This document shows, piece by piece, positions 8,811 through 18,248 of a DNA stretch of 64,000 nucleotides. Made by a program: the position numbers and the translations under genes. The DNA lies in assembly GCF_038007285.1 (NCBI RefSeq), contig NZ_JBBOWX010000001.1:2869501-2933500 (forward strand). The letters are read 5' to 3'. Below the pieces are notes generated by a model, which saw only the letters and a program-made list of their open reading frames with translations, was not told the origin of the DNA and did not search any database. The stretch is from Sporosarcina sp. FSL K6-3457. GTDB taxonomy: Bacteria > Bacillota > Bacilli > Bacillales_A > Planococcaceae. Numbering within the stretch: the stretch's first letter is position 1; each line of letters starts with the position of its first letter.

Positions 8811-8852
8811 AGAAAGGTGAAATTAGCAGTACAATTTCACCTTTCTTTCTTG
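8811..8852 (+). terminator. Terminator of the tautomerase-MFS-SDR cluster
   Basis: Near-perfect stem AGAAAGGTGAAATT / AATTTCACCTTTCT with loop AGCAGTAC, followed by a T-rich run; 50 bases after the stop codon. Confidence 0.85.
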
Positions 8853-8987
8853 TAATTATCTGGTCCTTATCCAATTAAACGGCCCGTTTGCAGAAAGTTT
8901 ATTTTATTGCAAGTCAATTATGTTCATGTAAAAAGTATACCAATTTTCCAATAGGTATGACGTGGTAAAACTATATCAAGGATGGTA

Positions 8988-9222
8988 ATAGCAATAGGTA
9001 AGGCTTTGATATAATCTCCACCTTTTCCCCTGCTCCACACCGTACGTGATAGTTTCCCATCATACGGCGCTCCATCTACTTTAAATTTTAGTCAATAAGT
9101 TCTAAGTTACATAACTTACGATATTGGTTTGTTTTCTTAATTTGTTCGTCTGTTAGTTTAAAGAATTTAATCAACCTATTTATTGTTTCATCTTTTGTTA
9201 CTAGCGTTGCATTAAAATAAAA
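8988..9222 (-). mobile_element. 3' remnant of a second group II intron
   Basis: On the minus strand a typical domain V (9033-9073: GGAGCGCCGTATG, GAAA-type loop, CACGTACGGTGTGGAG) is followed by a short domain VI-like tail. Upstream is an open frame ending ...YRKLCNLELID-stop (stop at 9088-9090), probably the end of the intron protein or a degraded piece of it. The rest of the intron is missing; the adjoining IS4-type element probably replaced it. This is a different intron from the one at 3372-5269. Confidence 0.6.
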
Positions 9223-9354
9223 TCCGATTGTCAAGTGAAAATCTCATTAATTTATTGGGTAATATGGGATATTTTTATATAAAACGAATAAAAAACCCCT
9301 TATAATAAGGGATAAGGGTAATTCTGTCCAAATCCCAAACTATAAGGAGAAACC

Positions 9355-10359
9355 ATGGACAAGTATACCACAAAAACTGTATTCAATGAATACATTTATC
9401 CACTCGATACACATGTTGTACAAAAAATGATTGATCATGCCGAAATTGATAAGTATGTGAAGAAGCTTGATACCCTGACGTTTACAAAGCTTTTCATCTA
9501 TGCCCAATTACAGGGGTTACCGAGTCTTAGACGAATTAGTGAAAAAGTGAAGCGTAAAAAAGCTGTACAAAGAATAGTTGGCATAGCTAGCATTAGTAAA
9601 TCCCAACTTTCAAGAAAGTTGAGAGATATTCCGCCTGAAATATTCGAGGTAGTCTTGCATCATCTTATTCAAAAACTCCATCAACAAATTGGTCCGAAAA
9701 AGGTAGATGCGGCACTTGGGAAAATCCATTTAATCGACTCTTCCACCATTTCAATGTGTCTTAGTCAATATCGGTGGGCGGATTTTCGTGATACAAAAGC
9801 CGGTGTAAAAATGCATACATCTATCATTTTTTCAGATGGGATATCTTACCCAAACGATGTGATTATTACACCTGCCAGACCCTCTGATTTAACACAGTTA
9901 GATGCGTTAATCGTACAGGATAAAGAGGCTCTTCATGTGTTCGACCGGGGGTATTTCGATTTCGACAAGTTCGATTTCTATTGCGAGAACGGAATTCGTT
10001 TTGTCACGCGTATCAAGTCCAACACCATCATTCACTTGATAGAAGAACTACCTGTAGATTCTTCCTCGGCAATTACACGGAGGGCCATCGTAAAAATTGG
10101 AAAGATGAAACATCCCCTTTATTTGATAGAGGCATTGAATGGTGAAGGAAAAAAGATCTCGATTGTGTGCAATGATGCGAAAAGAAGTGCCCAAGAAATT
10201 AGCGACCTTTACCGCAATCGTTGGCAAATTGAATTGTTTTTCAAATGGATTAAACAGCACTTAGTTTTGAAAAAGTTCTATGGACAAGGCGCGAATGCAG
10301 TATTCAATCAAATTTATATTGCCATGATTACTTTTTGTTTAACGCTCTTATTGAAGTAA
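9355..10359 (+). pseudogene. IS4-family transposase, 3' end cut by ISL3
   Basis: 334 residues of a DDE transposase of the IS4 type: KIHLIDSSTIS (first D), VFDRGYFDF (second D), and YRNRWQIELFFKWIKQHL (the YREK-like region with the third acid). The start ATG at 9355 has AAGGAGAAACC upstream. Relatives normally continue for tens of residues after the final ...MITFCLTLLL. Here the frame meets a stop just before the terminal repeat of the ISL3 element, so the right end of the gene and of the insertion sequence is gone. The left end of the element lies near 9230-9300 but I cannot fix it. Confidence 0.75.
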
Positions 10360-10369
10360 GCGTCAAATA

Positions 10370-12212
10370 GGTTCTTTCCATTGTTGGTTGAATTAGCGAT
10401 ATATTCTGTTATAATAGAGTGAAAAGAATCTAGGAGGGGTTACTTTATGGATGAACTCATCACATTACTTGACGAAAACTTGATTTGTACAGGTACGGAT
10501 ATATCTTCAGATTTCATTTATTTCTTTGTGACATCTACTCGAAAAGAATGTGTGTGCCCTTCCTGTCAAAGTGTATCGTCTCGAGTCCACTCTCACTATA
10601 ACCGAAACTTCCAAGACTTACCGATTCAAGATAAAAAGGTAGTGATTACACTATCTAATCGAAAAATGTTTTGTGATAATCCGTCATGTCATCGGACGAC
10701 ATTTGCCGAAACTTTTTCTTTTATAGACAATAAAGCGAAGAAAACCAAGCGATTGAAAGAAACCATTCTGGAAGTTTCACTCACACAAAGTTCTGTCTCC
10801 GCTGCAGTTTATCTATCGAAACACGTAGTCGACGTTAAAAAGAGCACAATCTGTAATTATCAAAAAAGCATGCTCGTAATCAATAAAGAGGATATCGAAG
10901 CTATTTGTATCGATGATTTCGCAATGAAAAAGAGAAAGAGTTACGGTACTATCATGGTGAACTTAGCCGATAGTAGAGTCATTGATCTCATAGAATCAAG
11001 AGAAAAAGAAGATGTAGTTATCTGGCTTTCTCTTTTTCCCAATATAAAATACGTCTCAAGAGATGGCTCTCTTACTTATGCCGCCGCGATTCGAGAAGCA
11101 CATCCTGAAGCGCATCATATCAGTGATTGATTTCACTTAGTGAAAAATTTGACGGACGCAAGTACGCTCTGTATGTATAGAATTTTAGCTGGACGAATTG
11201 TCATTCCATTAACCAAGGAACAGAACGCAATGAACGAACTGCTAACTAGTAAACCTTCACGACGTACTAAAATCCTCTGGGTCAAGTCCTTGGCGTCTCA
11301 AGATCGCACTATACAAGATATCCGAACGCAAACAAAATGTAGCCTTCAAACGATTCAAAAATACATTAGAATGCGAGAAGAAGAAATCCCTAAAGATTTA
11401 GAGGACCAACGCGGTCGTGAACATACTGAAGCAATCCAGAAGATTATGGATAAAGTCAAAGAAGTGAAAGCTTTACAGGTAAAAGGATATAGTATTAGAA
11501 AAATAGCTGATGAGACAGGCTATACAAAGCGCACAATAAAAAATTACTTATCGCCTGATTTCAATCCTATTCATGGTCAATATGGTGTACAGCGTCCCGG
11601 AAAACTGTCCCCTTTTAGAAATGAAGTGATTGCTTTGCGCTCAAAAGGAACAACTTATAAAGAGATTCATGCTTCTATTTTACAGAAAGGATATACAGGC
11701 TCAGAAGCTGCGATTAGACAATTCATAGCGAAAGAAAAAAGGTTACAAGGTGACCTGGAAAACGATGTCATCGCTGGTTCCACGGAGATTGTGGAAAGAA
11801 AATGGCTTATAAAATTACTCTACAAGCCACTAGATAAAGTGAAAGTCATTTCCCTCGAACAAGTAGAAAATGTTGTTGAGAAATATCCACTAGTCGGTAC
11901 ATTAATTCGCTTGGTTTGGCGTTTCAAAGAGATTCTTCAATCGGGAGAGAAAGAGTTGTTACATACATGGATTTCAGAAGCAGCAGCCCTCGAATTAAAT
12001 GAATTGACTAGCTTTCTCAATGGTATTAAAAAAGATATAGATGCGGTTGAAAATGCATGTACGCTTCCATATAACAACGGATTAGCTGAAGGAAGCATAA
12101 ATAAGTTAAAAACCATCAAACGCATCATGTATGGCAGAAACAGTTTTGAACTTCTACGGAATAAACTATTGTTGCTTGAATCCCGTAAATTCAACTAACA
12201 TTGGAAAGAACC
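10370..12212 (+). mobile_element. ISL3-family insertion sequence
   Basis: Imperfect terminal inverted repeats: GGTTCTTTCCATTGTTGGTTGAAT at the left and its near complement ending at 12212. The match extends outward over CAAATA on both sides, so the ends may be a few bases wider. No direct target duplication is visible. The left flank is a truncated IS4-type gene and the right flank a conjugation gene, so the junctions were probably rearranged after insertion. Confidence 0.8.
10447..12198 (+). pseudogene. ISL3-family transposase with a single nonsense codon
   Basis: One continuous frame of 583 codons is interrupted only by TGA at 11128-11130, in the context HHISD-stop-FHLVKNLTD. ISL3 transposases have arginine there, so a CGA to TGA change is the simplest explanation. 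The N-terminus has the ISL3 zinc-finger pattern (CPSCQSVSSRVHSHY ... CDNPSCHRTTF). The catalytic DDE domain begins at AICIDDFAMKKRKSYGTIMV, and an HTH-containing insertion and the final acidic motif (NNGLAEGSINKLKTIKR) follow in the second half. ATG at 10447 has GGAGGGG upstream. Confidence 0.85.
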
Positions 12213-12223
12213 TATTTGCCGCT

Positions 12224-12488
12224 TACCAACGAATGTTGCCTCCGCTACTGTATCCGTATCACCTTCCATTGGATTAAAACTTGCTGAATTGGGTTTATCA
12301 GGATCTACATGAATACATGGGATATCCATTTCTAAACACATTTCGTTTACCATTGCTGCCACATCTCCTTTTGGCTCAACAACGGATATACCTAACGGAA
12401 CGCCACGCTTCTTTTGTAGCAGCAATTGATAAATCATTGGTTTCAATATTGTTGCATTAATAAATCGCTTTACAACACGACGAAACAA
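12224..12488 (-). pseudogene. Fragment of a conjugation coupling-protein (VirD4/TraG-like) ATPase
   Basis: About 85 residues (KPMIYQLLLQKKRGVPLGISVVEPKGD...FNPMEGDTDTVAEAT) match my recollection of the nucleotide-binding part of type IV secretion coupling ATPases found on Bacillus conjugative elements. Both ends are missing. The C-terminal side stops at the ISL3 inverted repeat, and the N-terminal side has no start region. This is a relic of an integrative conjugative element or plasmid once present here. Confidence 0.55.
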
Positions 12489-12580
12489 TCGTCGGAATTA
12501 TTTCTGAATTACGCGAGTGACTGTCACTCATATTTTCAAATCTATGAGACGGATTTGTAAAGAATTTTTACGAACGGTCT

Positions 12581-13399
12581 TTATTCGTTCTCTATTCGTT
12601 GTACTGAGTTCTTCATCATATCCATCTCCATCAACCGGGAGAGCATGTCGTCTATATTGTTCAGTAGCTTTTCGACAGTGCCGTTTAATTCATCAAAGGA
12701 ATACTCAGGTTTCCCCCTAAATCCATAACTATAATGCGATTGTAGAAATTCTCGCTCATGCTTTGATAATTCTCTTCTTTGAAACGGAACGGTTAACTCG
12801 TCAATCCCTACGAAGTATCTATGGGTTGATGTATGCCTAAAGAGTGTTAAGATATCTTTCTTCTCCTTTGTAATATCCAGATAAGCATGAGATAATATCA
12901 TGTCTAACTCTTTGATTTCCTCATAAGATAGCCATCCGATTTTTTCTTTACAGGCCGTCAAAGATGACTTAAGATTATTAAAATAGACACCCCTTACGTT
13001 TGAAATCAACTCACGCTGAGACAACTCGTTTATCATCATGGCCACATAGTCTAACAGAGATACAATTCTGGGTATAATACCTCTGAAATAGTAGTTTTTC
13101 ACTTCATACTTCCAATAATTGCTCCATTCAATTTCTCCTTCTTCTCTAAGTTCTTTTTCTATCACATAGGCAGCTTGAGAATAATAGTGTGTTTTTACCA
13201 GTTCGCGAAAGGCTTCCAAAATTGAGTAGAGATGGCTTTGACTCAGCATATCTTTTACAGGAGCGAAACCATCCATTGACACTTCATACTTCAAAGTCTT
13301 AAACGGAGAAGTGAGCATCATTACACTGTATTCTCGAAACCATTTCAGTAAATAAGGTTGCATCTTCTCTAGGTCTTCATTTAATAATTTTTCATCCAT
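12581..13399 (-). CDS. HEPN-domain protein (Cthe_2314-like)
   Basis: 272 residues, mostly helical. Near the C-terminal third it has FRHTSTHRYF, an R-x4-H motif of the HEPN superfamily, in which such residues form the RNase active site of a dimer. The layout resembles the Cthe_2314 HEPN family; this is recognition from memory, not a search. I place the start at ATG 13399, because GGGGGTGGG lies six bases upstream; an in-frame ATG 66 bases earlier has no site. No nucleotidyltransferase (MNT) partner is adjacent, so a classical HEPN-MNT toxin-antitoxin pair is not supported. It sits among mobile-element debris and could be a stand-alone defence or stress RNase. Confidence 0.6.
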   Translation of the reverse strand: MDEKLLNEDLEKMQPYLLKWFREYSVMMLTSPFKTLKYEVSMDGFAPVKDMLSQSHLYSILEAFRELVKTHYYSQAAYVIEKELREEGEIEWSNYWKYEVKNYYFRGIIPRIVSLLDYVAMMINELSQRELISNVRGVYFNNLKSSLTACKEKIGWLSYEEIKELDMILSHAYLDITKEKKDILTLFRHTSTHRYFVGIDELTVPFQRRELSKHEREFLQSHYSYGFRGKPEYSFDELNGTVEKLLNNIDDMLSRLMEMDMMKNSVQRIENE

Positions 13400-13570
13400 T
13401 TGTCCCACCCCCAACAACATTGTAGCATAGGGGACCAGTACGGCTGGATGAGACGCAGACACCATTGATCATCATAGCGTGCTCCGAATTCTGCAAAAGA
13501 CGGGATTTCATTTCCAAATACCGCCATAACCGATGATGCTATTCCACATGTAGCCTTCTCCCTTTACAAT

Positions 13571-13735
13571 TTAAAAACTAATACATGTCACTGCGGTAAT
13601 GAGATATCGAATCAATGTCATGACGTCCAACTTGCGCGCTGCATCCTCATAGCCAACCGCTTTCATCAATAAATCAAGCTCTTCCGGAGAAACAAATTTC
13701 CGAATCAAATTCGGGAATGTGGTATTCTTTTTCAT
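13571..13735 (-). pseudogene. N-terminal fragment of an IS4-type transposase
   Basis: 54 residues starting MKKNTTFPNLIRKFVSPEEL behind AGGGGGTG look like the first helix bundle of a DDE transposase. The frame then leaves the homologous sequence and stops, so only the 5' end of an insertion sequence survives. Confidence 0.55.
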
Positions 13736-14071
13736 AAGAGACACCCCCTACTTGTATTTGATTGGTCGTACTTTCATTTTACAAGAAGGGTGTTTCTTTT
13801 TGCATCATACTGGATTTTTTGGCTAATCAATACGCCTGTTCCTCGGTATTATATGAATAAAACACACTGGAACTCTATTTATTTTGATTCAAACCTACCT
13901 ATCCAACGATCTATCGGAAAATCTCATTCTGCATTCCTATGAGTTAGTGTTTGAAAAACTAACTAAAAAAGTCCAAAACCAGATTATTTTGGAGCAGTTT
14001 ATAATTAACTCAATAATAAAATAAATTAAAACATTAAGAATACTATATGTATATATTAAAAAAGGAGTATA
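13736..14071. other. AT-rich gap without a gene
   Basis: It holds the outer end of the broken transposase element and AT-rich sequence leading to the ribosome binding site of the small membrane protein. No long frame or strong hairpin is visible. Confidence 0.4.
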
Positions 14072-14248
14072 ATGCATTGGATTTTCTGGGGCTCCATTAT
14101 AGCTTTTCTTGTCGTCATCAATCTTGTGGATTTTTTAACTTGGCGGAAATATAATTTTATCGACCAAGAAAAGTCATTGAATCGGAATGCAGTGGAAGCC
14201 GATGCTCTACAAGAAGTAAGGCGGATCGACCATCATAATATGCCGTAA
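14072..14248 (+). CDS. Small membrane protein, 58 residues
   Basis: ATG with AAAAAAGGAGTATA directly upstream. The product MHWIFWGSIIAFLVVINLVDF has one N-terminal transmembrane segment, then a polar, charged tail with KYNFIDQEKSLNRNAVEADAL. There is no homologue I recognise. The good ribosome binding site and the clean helix-then-soluble pattern make it a likely real gene. It lies between the broken transposase and the IS1634 element; its function is unknown. Confidence 0.6.
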   Translation: MHWIFWGSIIAFLVVINLVDFLTWRKYNFIDQEKSLNRNAVEADALQEVRRIDHHNMP

Positions 14249-14435
14249 ACTAAATAAACCTCTTTTGTACTCCAACAAATGGGTACAAGAATAGGACTTG
14301 TGTTTATAATTAAATTTCATGTATACAGGTCCTTTTGTTATGCCCTCACACAAAGAAAAAGCGATAGAGCAACTTACTCTGCCGCCTGCTATACATATGT
14401 TAGACTTTACCAAACAACTGATTATTTAGTTATTG

Positions 14436-16318
14436 CTCACATTTCGCACCCCACCAAGGCTAGATCGTTCATTTTCTAGGTGGATATTTTTTGGAGTCAT
14501 TTGAGCTACGACATACAGCTGTCGGCTCTCCTGGTTTTTTACCAGAACCCACAGCCATCTCACGTATGCTTTTCACAGGAAGACCGTTTCATCCAATCCT
14601 AAATACGTCAGCACTTTTTGTTGTTCATAGGTAAGCGGCTTGCCGAATTGCCGTTGTTTAGTGCCATCGGGCAGTGTAAAAACGACGACTTGTACGTAGG
14701 TAAACAGTTGAAAAATCACTTGGCCTGTTGGACAAATGAGCTTTCGTTTTCCAGCGCCAATTAGTGGATTTTTTTAGTCACTTGCTGGCGAATGCGGCGT
14801 TGGAACACTTTATAGACGAGTAAGGCGAGTAGGAATAGATAGCCTAAGACGTTGAAGCGTGTCGGTTTCTTGAGATAGATTTCATCGACAAAATAAGGGT
14901 CTTTCAAAAAGGAAAAATTCATTTCCACATGGGTTTGTCCTTTATACAAACGTAGGACTTCCCCCGATAGTCGAGTGGAACTGTGGCAATTAAGACGAAA
15001 CGGGAGGCTTTGCGACAAGCTTCCTCATAAATGGCTTCCTCGAATGTCGCCACCAACTGGATGTGGTACGTTATGATTTCTTCCGGAATCTCGTCTTTTT
15101 TGGGACGGCCTGGTTTGCGTTTGATGGTTCGACGGGCTTCAATCGTGGGTTGGACGTTATGATAGTTCCATTTTTTCTTCTGTCCCCATTTGTCCAGCGC
15201 TTCTTTGGCATCTGCTTCGCAATGAAATACGCGCTTGTCCAAGACTTGTTGATGGGTTTGAAGCTGGATGAATTCCTGATCTTTTTTCTTTTCGAGTGTA
15301 TGTCGCTTTTTCTTATCCAGCGCGCTCGATTCCACAATGACAAGGCGAACCTCGTGCCCATAGTAAGTCGCGGAAAGCTCTTGAACACGGTGTTCGGAAC
15401 TGTTTTTTGCTTTTGCCGTGGTGAAAGCAGCTGACCAAGTCGTTGGTTGTTCTTCGGCGATTTTTAGTGCGTTTTTCACAACTTTTAGACTGTTGGGACC
15501 ACGTGAAATTAAATAGGCACCCGCCCGTTTGGCCTCCGCTAAGGTCGCTTGGGTCATCGCAGCAGAATCGGCTACGTAAATAAAATCAGGGACACCAATT
15601 TGTTCGAGTTGTTCTTGAACTTTGGGCAAGATGCTCGGATTCCATGTTTTATCAGAAGTATTCCCGTCATGGATATCGGCATAAATCGAAATGCCATCTT
15701 CGTTGACCACAGCGCCATATTGAAATTGTTTTGCACCTTGACGATCCCGACTATAGCCTTCCGTAATCAGCAGGTCCTCTTCATTCTCTTGTTTACCTAC
15801 ATACTGTCCGTAAACGGATTTACTCGTCGTATCGCCATGAAGGACATGCAAGGATGAAATGTCTTCTTTTTTCCAAGCGTTGACAACCAGCTGTGAATAA
15901 ACTTGATGAATGTTGCCATTGTGTAGCCGATCCAAGTGGCGACCAATCGCGTCGTCATTGAAATGATGGGCTTTTGCGCTGGATGATAACAATTTCTCTA
16001 AGTCGATTTCAGCCGCCCACCCCTCCAGATGAACCAACGCTTGGCGTCCGCTAAGAATATCCAGAAGCAGTAAATGAACCACCTCGCCCGGCGTTGTCAG
16101 ACATTGTTCATCATAAGGAACCAGCCGATTAATGGTTTCGGGGATGTCGAGTTGTTTAATGACTGCACTGACTAGATTTAGGTAGCGTTGTTGGTAAATA
16201 GCGTCGATTGCGGTGGTCATAGAAAATCGTTCCTCCCTATCGAATAGTTGGTTAAATGACTATTCGATAGAGGGGAAGAAAATACCTTTTTGGTGGGACA
16301 GAGGGTGCGGAATGTGAG
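14436..16318 (-). mobile_element. IS1634-family insertion sequence with 6-bp target duplication
   Basis: The ends CTCACATTTCGCACC (left) and GGGTGCGGAATGTGAG (right, inverted) are imperfect repeats. TTATTG flanks both sides (14430-14435 and 16319-16324) as a target duplication. The element is 1883 bp and carries one transposase gene on the minus strand, broken by two frameshifts. Confidence 0.85.
14573..16220 (-). pseudogene. IS1634-family transposase with two frameshifts
   Basis: The first 420 or so residues are intact (LHVLHGDTTSKSVYGQY with the first D, YVADSAAMTQ with the second). The frame then slips near 14990, where RFVLIATVPLD should continue into LSGEVLRLYKGQ. It slips again near 14765, where TKKIH meets a stop although LIGAGKRKLICPTGQ follows in another frame. 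The natural end ...GLDETVFL-stop is at 14573-14575. The element is probably no longer autonomous. Confidence 0.8.
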
Positions 16319-16358
16319 TTATTGAGTAAAAGGGTAGTTAATTTGAAGAGGGAGATAT

Positions 16359-16397
16359 AGCCGTCGGTCGGGGGTTCGAATCCCTCCTGGGACGTAA
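16359..16397 (+). other. Duplicated 3' end of tRNA-Arg, inverted
   Basis: 39 bases are identical to the 3' end of the tRNA-Arg gene at 18246-18284 (anticodon-stem 3' strand through the T arm to the discriminator base and the following TAA), but on the opposite strand. This is typical of an attachment-site remnant of an element that integrates into a tRNA 3' end. Normal attL/attR pairs are direct repeats; here the orientation is inverted. Confidence 0.85.
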
Positions 16398-16437
16398 TTA
16401 AATCAGTCACAAATTAATACAATAGTTTTTGAAAAAC

Positions 16438-16484
16438 TAGGGATTCGGTCAAGGCTTCAATCACTGCTACCGAATCCCTTTTTT
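16438..16484 (+). terminator. Rho-independent terminator
   Basis: Stem GGGATTCGGT / ACCGAATCCC with a 19-base loop and six T. It follows the tRNA-end copy on the same strand, as if it once ended that tRNA's transcript. Confidence 0.75.
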
Positions 16485-16544
16485 GTACCCTAACATTTTA
16501 CGTATAACAAGACACGGAATTACCTTACAATTCAACTACAAAGA

Positions 16545-17080
16545 TGGGAGACAGCATTCATGGCAGTCCGCTTGCAGAACTGATCCAGCTTTGACGAATC
16601 ACCGCGATATCGCAGCCGCATGGAGCTCGTGAACCAATCCCAATGTTTCTCAAGAGTGTTCTCGTTGTTTTTTCTTGATAACGTCATCAATGATTAATAG
16701 GGAAACACCAAACCCTTTAGCCATCCCAGATGTCGACGCGGCAAGACAGTATTGCGCCTCACCTTCTATCGTCTAGATGTTCATCGCATTGCCTCCGAGA
16801 AACTCATGGAAAGTATTTCATTATAGGCACCCGTCATGATTTTTTCCTAATGGCTATTATGGAATATCTATTGAGCAGACAAAGATGCTGTGCTCGACTT
16901 GCCATGACAGGGCTGGACATCCATAATTAGCATGTCATCTGATTCATATATACGTACAGCCAAGAGGACCGTCGAAATTTCTTTGTCGTTAACGCTTGCC
17001 TTACTAACAAAGCAGTAACAAGCTTATTCATCGAAGTCGCATACACCGGTCAATTTAGACAATTCCTCTTCACTCATCTC
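16545..17080 (-). pseudogene. Decayed phage terminase large subunit
   Basis: Pieces in different frames, in the right order, resemble TerL: a small N-terminal helical motif (EEMSEEELSKLTGVCDFDE), the ATPase Walker A region (DVQPCHGKSSTAS), TGAYNEILSMSFSEAMR, then ASTSGMAKGFGVSLLIIDD (Walker B with two acids) and, after a frameshift, ENTLEKHWDWFTSSM. Several stops and frameshifts make it non-functional. It indicates a former prophage next to the tRNA. Confidence 0.7.
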
Positions 17081-17089
17081 TTCAAACCG

Positions 17090-17356
17090 TTAGTAAATAT
17101 TCACGCTGCCACTTTGCCTGCTATCCCACTTGTCACGACAGTCATTAGGTCTGTGGTTCTTGGACCAGAAGATTTGGACTATCCCGTCTGGATTAACTTC
17201 TCTAGCAACAATTTTCTTACCCCTGTTAGGACGTCCGATCTGTGTGAAATGGAATACCTTCTCCATCTCTTCGATTCCTTCATCTACTATATATTCAAAA
17301 CTATTTATATATATGTTCTCTTTACCATCCTCGTCTTCCTCACATATTAATTTCAA
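17090..17356 (-). CDS. Hypothetical protein, 88 residues
   Basis: An acidic N-terminal stretch (CEEDEDGKENIYINSF) is followed by a short region of no known family. It would start with TTG and has no clear ribosome binding site. Its end overlaps the decayed terminase N-terminus. It may be a phage-derived gene or an accidental frame. Confidence 0.25.
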   Translation of the reverse strand: MKLICEEDEDGKENIYINSFEYIVDEGIEEMEKVFHFTQIGRPNRGKKIVAREVNPDGIVQIFWSKNHRPNDCRDKWDSRQSGSVNIY

Positions 17357-17383
17357 AATTAAAGGAAAGACTTCTTGTTTATT

Positions 17384-17629
17384 TTAAAACTTGTCCAAAA
17401 AAGAACCTATAGGCGTAAATAATTCCGCTAGATCCATAGTAGTTTTAGCTACATCAGCCATCACTTTAACATTACCTACCTCTAGCATCTCTTTAACAAA
17501 ACTATCTATTTTATCCACTTCATCGCCTCCCACTGACACTCTACCTAAATCCAAATGAATTTTCTTTATCGTAGTTTCTGTTAACATCCCTAAAACAGCA
17601 TCAAATAGATAAATTCTATTTAGTACCAC
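17384..17629 (-). CDS. Hypothetical small protein downstream of the homing-type endonuclease
   Basis: 81 residues, GTG start five bases after the endonuclease stop codon, so co-transcription is likely. Composition is helical with a hydrophobic N-terminus and a repeated V/D/K pattern (VDKIDSFVKEMLEVGNVKVMADV). I do not recognise a family. The tight spacing suggests a partner of, or passenger with, the endonuclease. Confidence 0.45.
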   Translation of the reverse strand: MVLNRIYLFDAVLGMLTETTIKKIHLDLGRVSVGGDEVDKIDSFVKEMLEVGNVKVMADVAKTTMDLAELFTPIGSFLDKF

Positions 17630-17634
17630 ATAGA

Positions 17635-18048
17635 CTAAGGAACATCCCGATACTCTTTTGCAAATTTCACGCCGCGCAACTGATTGTTCTTAGGTGCCTC
17701 CACCCTCAAGCTTAATGATTTATCAAATTGTTTAGGATCAAAATAATAGCATTCATCGGTTTGCGGACAATAAACGCAGTACACATCAATTTCATCTTTG
17801 TCGACAACTGATGTAACTATACCTTTTGTATTGCAATAAGATGAACGAAATCTGACTTCTAGAATCCCCTTTGAAGTTAACTCTCTATACTTAACTTGAA
17901 TCCTTTTAAAATAGCCATCTTTATAAACAACAAGGTCAAATGGAGAATGTTCGGTATGAGGCAGCAATATCAAATATCCTTTTTGATGTAAATCAACTTG
18001 GGCCTTTAAAACTCCTAAATCGCCCTTATTCTTAGTGTGATGATACAA
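17635..18048 (-). CDS. Group I intron-associated PD-(D/E)XK endonuclease (I-Ssp6803I-like)
   Basis: 137 residues. The N-terminus KNKGDLGVLKAQVDLHQKGY, then HTEHSPFDLVVY and FKRIQVKYR, follow the compact PD-(D/E)XK fold of I-Ssp6803I, with D38, Q51 and K53 in the D...QxK catalytic arrangement. I-Ssp6803I cuts tRNA-fMet genes and is encoded in a tRNA group I intron. This gene instead lies about 200 bp downstream of an intron-containing tRNA-Arg, on the same strand and behind the tRNA terminator. The start is TTG at 18048 with AAGGGGTGA six bases upstream. It probably cleaves intronless tRNA-Arg genes, or another tRNA-like target; the target is inferred from position. Confidence 0.75.
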   Translation of the reverse strand: MYHHTKNKGDLGVLKAQVDLHQKGYLILLPHTEHSPFDLVVYKDGYFKRIQVKYRELTSKGILEVRFRSSYCNTKGIVTSVVDKDEIDVYCVYCPQTDECYYFDPKQFDKSLSLRVEAPKNNQLRGVKFAKEYRDVP

Positions 18049-18174
18049 AGTAATTCACCCCTTTCTCCCATTATGATTGATAGGTAGAAATACTTCTAGC
18101 TTCAACAAATAATGCCGTAACTCATAGCAACAGCCAACACTTTTCTCTTAATGCTCCAATCGGATTTCTTCGCA

Positions 18175-18222
18175 GAAAAAACACCCAAAACATTGAATTA
18201 ACAATGTTTTAGGTGTTTTTTT
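18175..18222 (-). terminator. Terminator of the tRNA-Arg transcript
   Basis: Long stem AAAAAACACCCAAAACATTG / CAATGTTTTAGGTGTTTTTT with one mismatch, flanked by A and T runs so that it can work on both strands; about 25 bases downstream of the tRNA 3' end. Confidence 0.85.
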
Positions 18223-18248
18223 AAAATGAACCAGCTTTTGTTACTTTA

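Noticed and set aside
10362..12220. Target-site duplication around the ISL3 element
   Set aside because: The flanking bases CAAATA and TATTTG are inverted, not direct, so they extend the terminal repeat and do not show a duplication.
12581..13399. HEPN-MNT toxin-antitoxin pair
   Set aside because: No nucleotidyltransferase gene is next to the HEPN gene; neighbours are a conjugation fragment and a broken transposase.
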